This document shows, piece by piece, positions 35,256 to 44,128 of a stretch of 57,700 bases of DNA (its first letter is position 1; each line of letters begins with the position of its first letter). The position numbers were made by a program, and so were the translations under genes. The notes under the pieces are model-generated. The model was not told the DNA's origin, did no database searches, and saw only the letters and a list, made by a program, of their open reading frames with translations. This DNA is from Halorubrum coriense DSM 10284 (GTDB lineage: Archaea; Halobacteriota; Halobacteria; Halobacteriales; Haloferacaceae). Location: contig NZ_AOJL01000032.1 of NCBI RefSeq assembly GCF_000337035.1, positions 83,313-141,012 on the forward strand. The letters are read 5' to 3'.

Positions 35256-36260
35256 TCAGTACGCCTCCTCGGCCGTGATCGGGCCGCTGAACGCCGAGTA
35301 GAGGACGGCGAAGTACGTGACGACCAGCGGCAACAGCAGGGCCGCGCCGATCGACATGAGGTTCAGCGGCAGCGTCGAGACGATAGCCTCCGCGACCGTC
35401 GCCCCCGTCGCCGGGTCGATACGCGGGTACATGAGCAGCCCGACCACGGCGATCAGTCCGTAGGTCAGCCCCCCGGCCGCCGCGAGCGCGACGAGGTCCG
35501 CCCCCCGTCGAAGCGCGACGCCGTAACCGGCTCCGAGCGCGACGGAGGCGGCGACCAGCGCGAGCACCGGGGGCGACAGCACCGCGTCGACGCCGGCCGG
35601 GAGCCGAGTCGCCAGGACGCCGAGGGTCGCGACGACCGCGAGGAGGTACGCCGCGACGGCCCCGATTCCGATCTCCGCCACTCTCTCGGGGAGCGCGTCC
35701 CGGGCCTTCAGACGGAGGAACGCGGCACCCGAGACGACGGTCAGGGCCGTGACGGCGACCCCCGCGACGACGCCGACGAGCGTGAGCGAGCGGGGGCTCC
35801 CGACGAGCCAGTTCCCCGCGAACGCGCCGAGGAGGAACGGCGCGAGGACGCTGCCGGCGACGAACGACCGACCCCACCACCGCTGCCACCGCGCGTCGCG
35901 GCGCTGCTCGTACATCTCCGGGGCCAACCCCCGGAGGATGAGCGCGCCGAGGATGCCGAACATCAGGAGGTAGTGGCGGCTGAACAGCCCGGCGTACACC
36001 GACGGGAAGGCGGCGAACAGCGCGCCGCCGAAGACCACGAGCCACACCTCGTTGCCGTCCCAGAACGGCCCGATCGCCGACAGCACCGCCTCGCGGCCCC
36101 GGTCGTCGGGGAGCGTCGCGAAGATCGCGCCCGCGCCGAAGTCGAAGCCGTCGAGGAACAGGAACGTTCCGAGCAGGGCGAACACGAGCGCGAACCACAG
36201 CTCCGGGAGCGGCAGGCCGAGCACCGGCCCTCCCGCGAGCGCGTCGACGACGCTAGTCAT
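35256..36260 (-). CDS. cydB: Cytochrome bd-type quinol oxidase subunit II
   Basis: The 334-aa membrane subunit has eight or nine helices. The family signatures are LGTFLFLDGFDFGAGAIFAT, AIGPFWDGNEVWLVVFGGAL and ALFAAFPSVYAGLFSRHYLL. With CydA it reduces oxygen to water using quinol at high affinity, without proton pumping. It overlaps the cydA stop by 8 nt. Confidence 0.94.
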   Translation of the reverse strand: MTSVVDALAGGPVLGLPLPELWFALVFALLGTFLFLDGFDFGAGAIFATLPDDRGREAVLSAIGPFWDGNEVWLVVFGGALFAAFPSVYAGLFSRHYLLMFGILGALILRGLAPEMYEQRRDARWQRWWGRSFVAGSVLAPFLLGAFAGNWLVGSPRSLTLVGVVAGVAVTALTVVSGAAFLRLKARDALPERVAEIGIGAVAAYLLAVVATLGVLATRLPAGVDAVLSPPVLALVAASVALGAGYGVALRRGADLVALAAAGGLTYGLIAVVGLLMYPRIDPATGATVAEAIVSTLPLNLMSIGAALLLPLVVTYFAVLYSAFSGPITAEEAY

Positions 36261-37677
36261 CGCCGGGCACCTCCGCGGGCGCGGCGTCGCGCTCGGCGGC
36301 GGACCGCAGCTCGCGCACGCTCGGGGGCCCGTCCCGGATCACCCGCGCGACGACGTACGCGTACAGCGCGAGGATGCCGGCGTAGACGCCGACGAACCCC
36401 GCGAGCGTGATCAGCGCCTCCGCGCCGGTGAGGCCGGGCGACACCCCCTCGCTCGTCTTCAACACGCCCTGGATCACCCAGGGTTGGCGACCGACCTCCG
36501 TGACGACCCACCCGAGCTCGACCGCGACGAAGCCGAGCAGACCGGAGGCCATCAGCGCCTTGTGGAGCAGTCCGTCTTCGAACAGCTCGCCCGTGTACCA
36601 CCGGTAGCCGCCCCAGAACGCGAGGAGGATGAACCAGAAGCCCATCCCGACCATCGCCCGGAACGACCAGAACACGACGGCGACGGGGGGCGCCTCCGTC
36701 TCGAATGTGTTCAGTCCCCGAATCTCCGCGGTCGCGTCGCCCCCGCTGGCGAGCCACGACGCCCCGCCCGGGATGCCGACGCCGAACAGCTCCTTCGCGC
36801 GCGGGTCGGTGAACTGGCTCAGGTCGGTCGGGATCGCGAAGATGTACTCCGGCACGTACGCCTCGGTGTCCCAGACCGCCTCCATGGCGGCGAACTTCTG
36901 CGGCTGCGTCTCGTAGACGTGCCGCGCGTACAGGTCGCCCTGGAGCACCTGTAGCGGGGCCGTGATCAGCAGCGCGACCAGCGCGATCTTGAGCGTCTTC
37001 CGCCAGAACGCGATATGTTCCGTCTTCGTCCCCCAGACGTGGTGTCGGTAGACGTAGTACGCCGAGACGCCGGCCATGAACAGCGCCACCGACTCGACGG
37101 CGGCGTTTTGCATGTGGACGTACATGTAGCCGAACCGGGGGGTCAGATACGCCGCGACCGGGTCGACGAGGCGGACCACCTCCCCGCCGTTCTCGGACAC
37201 GAGCTCGTAGCCGCGCGGCATCTGCATCCACGAGTTCGCGATGAGGATCCAGACGGCCGACAGCCACGTGCCGACGCCGACGGCGAGACTGGACACTAGG
37301 TACAACCGGTCGGAGACGCGCTCGCGACCGAACACGAAGATACCGAGGAACGTCGCCTCCAACATGAACGCCATCATCCCCTCGACGGCGAGCGGGCCGC
37401 CGAACAGCTCTCCCGCGGTCGTCGAGAACGCCGCGAAGTTGGTTCCGAACTCGAACTCCAGGACGATCCCGGTGACGGTTCCGACGACGAACGAGATCGC
37501 GAATATCTTCGTCCAGAAGCGACGCAGCTGTTCGTACACCGGATCGCCGCCCCGGACGTCCCGCCACGTGAAGTAGATGAGGAAGGGAGCGAGTCCCATG
37601 CTCATCACCGGGAAGACGATGTGGACGACGGTCGTCAGGGCGAACTGGAACCGGCTCGCGAGTACTGGGTCGATCAT
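36253..37677 (-). CDS. cydA: Cytochrome bd-type quinol oxidase subunit I
   Basis: The 474-aa heme-binding subunit has about nine helices. Visible features are SRFQFALTTVVHIVFPVMSM (axial His near the N-terminus), GTVTGIVLEFEFGTNFAAFS, GMMAFMLEATFLGIFVFG and SWMQMPRGYELVSENGGEVV. Later, the ELGWVVTEVGRQPWVIQGVL motif is typical of CydA. ATG 37677 is the family start; the frame open to 38106 is by-product sequence. The C-terminus is hydrophilic and acidic. Confidence 0.95.
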   Translation of the reverse strand: MIDPVLASRFQFALTTVVHIVFPVMSMGLAPFLIYFTWRDVRGGDPVYEQLRRFWTKIFAISFVVGTVTGIVLEFEFGTNFAAFSTTAGELFGGPLAVEGMMAFMLEATFLGIFVFGRERVSDRLYLVSSLAVGVGTWLSAVWILIANSWMQMPRGYELVSENGGEVVRLVDPVAAYLTPRFGYMYVHMQNAAVESVALFMAGVSAYYVYRHHVWGTKTEHIAFWRKTLKIALVALLITAPLQVLQGDLYARHVYETQPQKFAAMEAVWDTEAYVPEYIFAIPTDLSQFTDPRAKELFGVGIPGGASWLASGGDATAEIRGLNTFETEAPPVAVVFWSFRAMVGMGFWFILLAFWGGYRWYTGELFEDGLLHKALMASGLLGFVAVELGWVVTEVGRQPWVIQGVLKTSEGVSPGLTGAEALITLAGFVGVYAGILALYAYVVARVIRDGPPSVRELRSAAERDAAPAEVPGDD

Positions 37678-37900
37678 GTGGTGGTGAGTCCGGAGCGACG
37701 CGTCACTCCGACGCGCGCCGCGGTCGTGCGCTTCGTGTGACGCTGGGTTCCGCTCGTCAATAACCCCGGAGTTGGCGCAGGACAACCGACGAGCGAGCGG
37801 TCGCCGCCCTCCCGGCCGCGACGCGCCGGCTCGCCCGAGGGGCCGAGAGTTGTCCCACGCCAAGCAATCGCTTTGGGCGGCGTGGCGGCTCCGGTCACTC

Positions 37901-38080
37901 ATGGAGACACGGCACGCCGTGCTGGCGCTCGTCGCGCTCGTCACGCTGGTGATGACCGTCAGAGCGCTCGTCGCCGGCCTCGACGGCGACTTCGGGACGG
38001 TCGGCCGGCAGGTCGGCGTCGGCGGGGTCGTCCTCGCGTTCGGCGTGGGGCTGTACCGGAACTGGGAGGCGGTCGGGTGA
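37901..38080 (+). CDS. 60-aa-class small membrane protein (59 aa)
   Basis: METRHAVLALVALVTLVMTV starts a two-helix protein (second helix VGGVVLAFGVGLYRN). It is divergent from cydA. The open frame begins at 37772 but the upstream part is basic and Pro-rich. Real coding is supported only by hydrophobic pattern and codon bias. Function unknown. Confidence 0.5.
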   Translation: METRHAVLALVALVTLVMTVRALVAGLDGDFGTVGRQVGVGGVVLAFGVGLYRNWEAVG

Positions 38081-38149
38081 GGCGGCGGGCCCCTCCGCGG
38101 GGACACCGGTCGAGCGTTCGGCCGCGGACCGAGTCGGCGGTCGGACCGG

Positions 38150-39070
38150 TCAGGCCGGCTGCGAGTCCAGCTTCTTGTAGTCGATGTAGTCCGCCCCGCG
38201 GATCTCCTCGAGGAGGTTGATGGCCGCGCGGGCCCCCTCTCCGACGGAGGTCGCGATCTGTTGGTGGCCGCCGGTGACGTCGCCCGCCGCGTACACGCGG
38301 TCCACCGGCGTCGACTGCGCCTCGTCGGTGACGACGTCGCCCCCGTCGACGGGGACGCCCAGCATCTCCGCGAGGTCGGTGCCGCCGGCGGTGCCCAGCG
38401 CGACGAACAGCCCGTCGACCGATATCTCGTCGCCGTCCCGCGTGACGACGGCCTCGAGGACCTCGTCGCCGGCGAGTCGATCGAGGTCGTCGGTGACCAC
38501 CGGGATCCCCGCTTCGGCGATCCGGTCCCGCAGCTCCTCGTCGGCCGCGAACGACGACCCGTTGGTGAGGATCCGGACGTCGTCGGTGTAATCGAGCAGC
38601 ATCAGCGCCTCGGTCGCGGCGTAGTTGTCGTCGCCGACGACCGCGACGGGGCTGTCGCGGTAGAAGTACGCGTCGCACTCGACGCAGTAGGAGACGCCGT
38701 GGCCCTCGTACGCCTCGACGTCCGCGACGGCCGGCCGCTCGTAGTCCGCGCCCGTCGCGATGATCACCCCGTCGACGGCGTACTCGTCGACGGTCGTCTC
38801 GACGCGGTACCGGTCGCCGTCGGGTTCGAGCCGCACGACCTCCTCCTCGACGATCTCGGCACCGTACTTCCGCGCGTGTTCTCTGCCCAGATCGACCAGT
38901 TCCGGGCCCGTGACGCCGTCCGGGAACCCGTAGACGTTCTCCATCGTGTCGACGTCGCGGGTGGTCCCGCCGCCGTCGTCGAACACGAGCGTTCGCCTGT
39001 CCGCTCGGGCGGTGTAGATGGCGGCGTTCAGTCCGGTCGGTCCTCCGCCGACGATCGCGATCCCTGACAT
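38150..39070 (-). CDS. Thioredoxin-reductase-like FAD/NAD(P) oxidoreductase
   Basis: The 306-aa flavoprotein has an N-terminal FAD dinucleotide fold (IAIVGGGPTGLNAAIYTARA), the redox-active pair SYCVECDAYF (Cys-Val-Glu-Cys), a second Rossmann fold (VAVVGDDNYAATEALMLL) and the final FAD motif VDRVYAAGDVTGGHQQIATS. The second fold has GDDNYA instead of GxGxxG/A, so NADPH binding may be altered. A perfect palindrome just upstream (39074-39085) suggests its own regulation. It could reduce thioredoxin or ferredoxin-type partners. Confidence 0.9.
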   Translation of the reverse strand: MSGIAIVGGGPTGLNAAIYTARADRRTLVFDDGGGTTRDVDTMENVYGFPDGVTGPELVDLGREHARKYGAEIVEEEVVRLEPDGDRYRVETTVDEYAVDGVIIATGADYERPAVADVEAYEGHGVSYCVECDAYFYRDSPVAVVGDDNYAATEALMLLDYTDDVRILTNGSSFAADEELRDRIAEAGIPVVTDDLDRLAGDEVLEAVVTRDGDEISVDGLFVALGTAGGTDLAEMLGVPVDGGDVVTDEAQSTPVDRVYAAGDVTGGHQQIATSVGEGARAAINLLEEIRGADYIDYKKLDSQPA

Positions 39071-39422
39071 CTGTATTGCGCAATACGCACTATACTAACT
39101 TATGTATTCCGACCCTCTCAGTTCTTCCGAAGCGACGGGTGGTCGCCACTCGAGGAGATATTCTAACGCTATTTGCGACACATGGGGCGCATGGCGAGTG
39201 GTGGCCGTTATGACGGCTCTCTCCCTGCCCAGCAAAACGTGCGGCTAACCGGCGATTCTGTATTGCGTCATTCAAGCAATATAGGCACCTCGCGCTCACA
39301 CGGTGAACGACCGAGACCGAGTTAGCCGCCGATCGGCGGACGGAGATCCCCCGGCTGCTCGCGGTGCGGTAGCTCGGGGGAGCGAAAAGTGAAAGAACCC
39401 GGGCCGCGAGGCGCGGAGCCGC
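39071..39422. promoter_or_regulatory. Regulatory gap upstream of the flavoprotein with TATTGC/GCAATA dyads
   Basis: TATTGCGCAATA (39074-39085) is a perfect 12-bp palindrome four bases from the ATG. A second dyad TATTGC...GCAATA (39261-39266 and 39276-39281) has a 9-nt spacer. Between them is no convincing gene; a 69-codon minus-strand frame looks like noise. The rest holds the lonB 3' side and AT-rich TACTAACTTATG sequence. Confidence 0.6.
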
Positions 39423-41702
39423 CTACTGCGGGCTCGGGTTGGACGGGCTCGAGACGTTTCCGTCGTTCAGCGCGGAGCCCGTGATCGACTTCAGCCGGGA
39501 GACGAGCGAGTCCTTCTCGGCCTCGCCCTCGAGGGCGATGTCGAGGACCTCGCTGATGTGCGACACCGGGATGACCTCGATCATCTCCTCGTACTCGTCT
39601 TCGATCATCACGTCCTGCTCGTTGGCCGCGGGGATGATCACCCGGTCGCAGCCGGCCTTCGCGGCCGCCTCGATCTTGTGGGTGACCCCGCCGACGGGGA
39701 GCACGTCGCCGCGGACCGACAGCGAGCCCGTCATCGCGAGGCTCTGGTCGACCCCGACGTCCTCCAGCGCGGAGATGACGGCGGTCGCGACCGTGATGGA
39801 CGCGGAGTCGCCGTCGACCCCCTGCTGGCCCGTCTGGATGAACTGGATGTGGATGTCCTTCTCCGAGATGTTCTCGTCGGAGAACTTCTTGATGATCGCC
39901 GAGACGTTCTGGACCGACTCCTCGGCCATCTCCTTGAGCTGGCCGGTGGCGATCACCTGCCCGCCGCCCTGGGTCGGCGTCACCTCGGCCATCACCGGGA
40001 GCATGATCCCGGAGTCCTCGCCCATCACGGCGAGGCCGTTGACGCGACCGGTGACGTAGCCGTTAGAGACCTGAAGCTCGTAGTCCTTCCGGCGCTCGAT
40101 GTAGTCGTCGGCGAGCTGCTGCTCGATGGACCGCGAGCGGCCCTTCGCCTGAAGGACGTGGTCGCGGGTCGTGCGCTCGGCGTCCTCACCGCGGGCGATG
40201 TCGCCCGCGACGCGGACCATCCCGCCGAGGTTCCGCATCTTGAGCGTGAGGTGGCCCTTGCGACCGGAGCGGCGCTTTGCCTCGAGGATGATCTCCTCGA
40301 CCGCCTCCGCCGAGAACTCGGGCAGGCGGCCGTCCTTCGCGACCTCCTGGGCGATGAATCGGACGTACTTCCGGCGCATCTCCGGCGTGTCCTCGATGGT
40401 GTCCTCCATGTACACCTCGTAGCCGTACCCCTTGATACGGCTCCGGAGCGCCGGGTGCATGTTCTCCATCGCGTCGAGGTTCCCGGCCGCGATCATGACG
40501 AAGTCCGTCGGGACGGGCTCGGTCTGGACCATCGCGCCCGAGGAGCGCTCGGACTGGCCCGTGATCGAGAACTCGCCCTCCTGGATCGCCGTCATGAGGT
40601 GCTGCTGGCTGCGGATGTCCAGCGTGTTGATCTCGTCGATGAACAGCACGCCCTTGTTCGCCTTGTGGATGGCCCCGGCCTCGACGCGGTCGTGGCTGGG
40701 CGTCTCCATCCCGCCGGACTGGAACGGGTCGTGGCGGACGTCGCCGAGCAGCGCGCCGGCGTGCGCGCCGGTCGCGTCGCGGAACGGCGCGGTCTTCGTG
40801 TCGCCGTTGTTCACCAGCAGGTTCGGGATCATCGCGTCCGACCCGCGGTTCAGGTAGCGGAAGACGAGGTACACCACGCCGGCCGCGATGATGCCGACGA
40901 GGATCTGGCCGACGATGATGAGCGCGTAGCCCAGCACGACGGCGATGATGATCCACATCAGCAGCGACCGCATCTGGTTGCGCTTGCGCGCCTCCTCGCG
41001 GTGCGCCTCGACGATCTGGTCGCCCTTGCCGGCCGGCACCGTCCGGACCTTCGGCTTGTTGCCGTCCTCGGGGTTGTGATACACCAAGACGTCCTGAAGC
41101 TCCTCTTTGGGGAGAAGCTCGGACATCGCCTTCGCGAGCATCGACTTCCCGGTCCCGGGCGAGCCGATCATCATCACGTGGCGGCGCTGCTTCGCCGCCT
41201 TGATGATCACGTCGCGGGCGTGTTCCTGCCCGATGACCTGGTCGACGAGCCGATCCGGGATCTCCAGTTCGGCCGTCGTGTCGATCTTGAGCCCGCCGAG
41301 GAGGTCGTCCTCGTCGGGGTCTTCCTCTATCTCGGCTCCCTCGACCTCGACGGTGCTACCGAGCTCGTCGATCCCGCCGTCGTCGGCCGGACCGACGCCG
41401 TCGCCGTTCCGGCCCTCGTCGGGACCGTCGCCGACGACCTCGGTCTCGTCGAACCCGTCGTCGTCCACCACGACGCCGTCGTCCCATGGGTCGTCGTCGG
41501 GGTCCGCGGCCGACTCCCCGCCGGAGTTCGCGGCCGGGTCCTCGCCGACGCCGGGCTCGTTCGACGGACCGTCGTCGGGCTCGGGGTCGCCGTGCGCGGC
41601 GTCCTCGCCGTTCCCCGCCGGGCTCGAGTCGTCGACGCCGCCGCGAGGCGGTTCGTCGGGGTCGTCGGCCGTGGGGTCGTTCGTGTCCTTCTCGTTGCTC
41701 AT
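39423..41702 (-). CDS. lonB: Membrane-bound ATP-dependent protease LonB
   Basis: The 759-aa archaeal Lon is an essential quality-control protease in haloarchaea. Residues 1-125 are highly acidic. The AAA+ domain follows, with Walker A MIGSPGTGKSMLAKA (about 178-190). Inserted in it are two TM helices (MWIIIAVVLGYALIIVGQIL and VGIIAAGVVYLVFRYL), then Walker B GVLFIDEINTLD. The C-terminal serine protease domain has the Ser in GVDGDSASITVATA and Lys in THKIEAAAKAGC. ATG 41702 is chosen; the extension to 41837 overlaps the promoter. Confidence 0.96.
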   Translation of the reverse strand: MSNEKDTNDPTADDPDEPPRGGVDDSSPAGNGEDAAHGDPEPDDGPSNEPGVGEDPAANSGGESAADPDDDPWDDGVVVDDDGFDETEVVGDGPDEGRNGDGVGPADDGGIDELGSTVEVEGAEIEEDPDEDDLLGGLKIDTTAELEIPDRLVDQVIGQEHARDVIIKAAKQRRHVMMIGSPGTGKSMLAKAMSELLPKEELQDVLVYHNPEDGNKPKVRTVPAGKGDQIVEAHREEARKRNQMRSLLMWIIIAVVLGYALIIVGQILVGIIAAGVVYLVFRYLNRGSDAMIPNLLVNNGDTKTAPFRDATGAHAGALLGDVRHDPFQSGGMETPSHDRVEAGAIHKANKGVLFIDEINTLDIRSQQHLMTAIQEGEFSITGQSERSSGAMVQTEPVPTDFVMIAAGNLDAMENMHPALRSRIKGYGYEVYMEDTIEDTPEMRRKYVRFIAQEVAKDGRLPEFSAEAVEEIILEAKRRSGRKGHLTLKMRNLGGMVRVAGDIARGEDAERTTRDHVLQAKGRSRSIEQQLADDYIERRKDYELQVSNGYVTGRVNGLAVMGEDSGIMLPVMAEVTPTQGGGQVIATGQLKEMAEESVQNVSAIIKKFSDENISEKDIHIQFIQTGQQGVDGDSASITVATAVISALEDVGVDQSLAMTGSLSVRGDVLPVGGVTHKIEAAAKAGCDRVIIPAANEQDVMIEDEYEEMIEVIPVSHISEVLDIALEGEAEKDSLVSRLKSITGSALNDGNVSSPSNPSPQ

Positions 41703-41872
41703 AGAATCGGGTTTCGCTATCGAAAAGGACGGGTCGGCTACTGATATACTTTCTCCCCCCAGCGACACCGCCCGGGTGGCAGTAAAAGCGGTCGTGAAGC
41801 CGTATAGGCGCTGATCTCGGCGCACGACCGTTCCCACGGGGTTTATAAATGACGCCGACGCTACGTGGATCC

Positions 41873-42403
41873 ATGCGGGGGTTTTACATCGGCCGGTATC
41901 AGCCGTTTCACGACGGCCACCAGCACATGGTGGAAGAGATCGCGGCGGACGTCGACGAGCTGGTCTTGGGGATCGGCTCCGCCGGCGACTCGCACACCAC
42001 GCGGAACCCCTTCACCGCCGGCGAGCGCGTGATGATGGTGACGAAGGCGGTCGAGGACCTCGACGCCACCACCTACGTGGTCCCCATCGAGGACCTCGAC
42101 CGGAACTCGGTGTGGGTGAGCCACGTCCAGAGCATGACCCCGCGGTTCGACGTCGCTTACTCGAACAACCCGCTCGTCGTCCGCCTGTTCGAGGAGGCCG
42201 GCGTCGAGGTGCGTCAGTCCCCGATGTTCCGCCGCGACGTGCTGGAGGGGACCGAGCTCCGCGAGCGGATGATCCGGGGCCGCGAGTGGGAGGGCCTCGT
42301 CCCCGACGCCGTCGTCGACGTGATCCGGGAGGTCGACGGCGTCGACCGCATCCGCCGTATCGCCGAGACCGACTCGATAGGCACGGAGCCGTCCGACGTG
42401 TAG
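41873..42403 (+). CDS. nadM: Archaeal nicotinamide-nucleotide adenylyltransferase
   Basis: The 176-aa enzyme makes NAD from NMN and ATP. It has the nucleotidyltransferase motif GRYQPFHDGHQHMVEEI (HxGH), GIGSAGDSHTTRNPFTAGER and SNNPLVVRLFEEAG. The acidic C-terminal tail is longer than in methanogens. TTTATAAA (41842-41849) is a TATA box 24-31 nt before ATG 41873, so the transcript is leaderless; the ATG at 41849 lies in the TATA region and is rejected. Confidence 0.95.
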   Translation: MRGFYIGRYQPFHDGHQHMVEEIAADVDELVLGIGSAGDSHTTRNPFTAGERVMMVTKAVEDLDATTYVVPIEDLDRNSVWVSHVQSMTPRFDVAYSNNPLVVRLFEEAGVEVRQSPMFRRDVLEGTELRERMIRGREWEGLVPDAVVDVIREVDGVDRIRRIAETDSIGTEPSDV

Positions 42404-42516
42404 CGCGGCCGGCGCGAGGCAAGCGTGGGCCGCCCGCTCGCAGACGCGCGTCCCGGGAGAAACCGGGAGCGCCGCGGCCCGTTCGTTTTAACCGCCCGCC
42501 GACCTCTCCTTCCGGT

Positions 42517-43440
42517 ATGATCACGCTCACCTCGGACTTCGGCTCGCCGTACCCCGCCGCGATGAAGGGAGTGATCCGCCGGCACACGGACGCCGAGCTG
42601 GTCGACGTCGCGCACGACCTGCCGCGCGGTGACCCTCGGGCCGCCGCCTTCTGGCTCCGGTTCGTCCTCCCGGAGTTCCCCCCGGCGGTCCACTGCGCCG
42701 TCGTCGACCCCGGCGTCGGCACCGACCGCGACGCCCTCGTCGTCCGCGCCGGCGCGCACGTCATCGTCGCCCCGGACAACGGCCTCGCGATGCCGCCGGC
42801 GCGGGCGCTGGCCGCCGACGAGTCGGACATTGAGGCGTGGACCGTCGCCGTCGACGACCCCGCGAGCGAGACGTTCCACGGCCGCGACGTGTTCGCGCCG
42901 ACCGCGGCCCGCGTCCGGGTCGCGCTCGACGACGCGGCGGGGAACGCGGGAGACGCCGCTGCGGGCTCGGCGGGAGACGGCGCGCTCGACGCCGACGCGG
43001 TCGCCGCGGCGCTCGCGGGACTCGACGACCTCTCGCCCGCGAGCGGCCCCGTCGACATCCGCTTCCCCGAGCCGTCGATCGAGCGCGACGCGGGCGACGG
43101 CGAGGACGGCGGGAAAAGCGACGACGACACTCGACGCGGGGACGACCCCGACGGCGACGTGGTCGCTATCGACGGCGAGGTGCTCGCGATCGACCGGTTC
43201 GGGAATGTGATCACCAACGTGCCCGGCGACCTGGTCCGCGACCGCGACTGGGTCCGCGTGAACGGCGACCTCACGCCGGTCGCGGAGACGTTCGGCGCCG
43301 TCGACCCGGGCGAGCGACTCGTCACCGTCGGGAGCCACGGCTACGCGGAGTGCGACGTGAACGACGGGCGCGGCGACGGCGCGTTCGACCTCCGGCCGGG
43401 CGACGCGGTGCGGTTCGTGCCCGACAGCGTCAGCCTCTGA
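42517..43440 (+). CDS. SAM hydroxide adenosyltransferase (DUF62/COG1912)
   Basis: The 307-aa enzyme of the chlorinase/fluorinase superfamily hydrolyses S-adenosylmethionine to adenosine and methionine. Signatures include MITLTSDFGSPYPAAMKGVI, VVDPGVGTDRDALVVRAGAH, VAPDNGLAMP, TFHGRDVFAPTAARV and, in the C-terminal domain, IDRFGNVITNVPG. A disordered acidic insertion (about 145-205) is a halophile addition. The halogenase-specific loop is not evident, so hydrolase activity is most likely. Confidence 0.9.
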   Translation: MITLTSDFGSPYPAAMKGVIRRHTDAELVDVAHDLPRGDPRAAAFWLRFVLPEFPPAVHCAVVDPGVGTDRDALVVRAGAHVIVAPDNGLAMPPARALAADESDIEAWTVAVDDPASETFHGRDVFAPTAARVRVALDDAAGNAGDAAAGSAGDGALDADAVAAALAGLDDLSPASGPVDIRFPEPSIERDAGDGEDGGKSDDDTRRGDDPDGDVVAIDGEVLAIDRFGNVITNVPGDLVRDRDWVRVNGDLTPVAETFGAVDPGERLVTVGSHGYAECDVNDGRGDGAFDLRPGDAVRFVPDSVSL

Positions 43441-43476
43441 CCGTCGGGCGGTCGGGTCGCCAGCAGCGGGCGGCCG

Positions 43477-43956
43477 CTACAGCTCGACGCCGGAGGGGAT
43501 CAGGCTCTCGCTACGGAGCAGGTTCCCTGCCGGGTCGTACACGAGGAAGGTGTCTTTATCGTAGGCGACGAGGCGCTCGCCGTTGACGTCGATCTCGACG
43601 CGGTACCGCGCGTCGCCGTCGTCGGTCGCGTCGCGCGCGGCGCGGATGAAGGGGAGGACGTCCGTCGCCGTCTCGTTGAGTTCGAGGACGAAGTCGCCGG
43701 TGAACCGGTTGGTGACGCCGACGACGCCCTCCGGATCGTCCGCCTCGCCCAGCGGCTCGCGGAGCCGGAAGGCGACGTCTATCTGGTCGGCACCGAGCAG
43801 GTCGCCGTCGTCAGCCCCGTCGCTGTCACCTCCGGAAAGCCGCTCGCGGAGGAGCTCTTCCGGCCCGTGGAAGTCGATCCGCACGAGCGGGGGCGATCGG
43901 GTGTCGGAACCGTCTCCGACGCCCTCGACGGCCAGATCGAAGTAGTCACGCCGCAT
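43477..43956 (-). CDS. DUF5793-like haloarchaeal protein
   Basis: The 159-aa acidic protein starts MRRDYFDLAVEGVGDGSDTR and contains RFTGDFVLELNETATDVLPF and YDKDTFLVYDPAGNLLRSES, a sequence pattern I recall as the DUF5793 family. It has no catalytic motif. It is convergent with the SAM hydrolase gene and divergent from the secretion ATPase operon. Function unknown. Confidence 0.8.
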   Translation of the reverse strand: MRRDYFDLAVEGVGDGSDTRSPPLVRIDFHGPEELLRERLSGGDSDGADDGDLLGADQIDVAFRLREPLGEADDPEGVVGVTNRFTGDFVLELNETATDVLPFIRAARDATDDGDARYRVEIDVNGERLVAYDKDTFLVYDPAGNLLRSESLIPSGVEL

Positions 43957-44128
43957 TTCGTACCTGTTGCTTTGCGGCCCGGCCGTATCAACGTAACGGG
44001 CGGATCGGCGGCGTAGCAGACGCGACGCGTCGGCGTCCGGGTCGGCGGCGTCGCGAGGGGCGTCGATGTCGATCCTGATAATCGTCGGGGGTAGTTTAAC
44101 TTCCCCCCGGCTCTAGAAGCCCATATCT

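Noticed and set aside
39090-39299. 69-codon minus-strand frame upstream of the flavoprotein
   Set aside because: Covers regulatory dyads, basic composition, no start signals.
39558-41744. 728-codon plus-strand open frame opposite lonB
   Set aside because: It is the GC-rich antisense shadow of lonB, with His/Arg/Val-biased composition and no domain.
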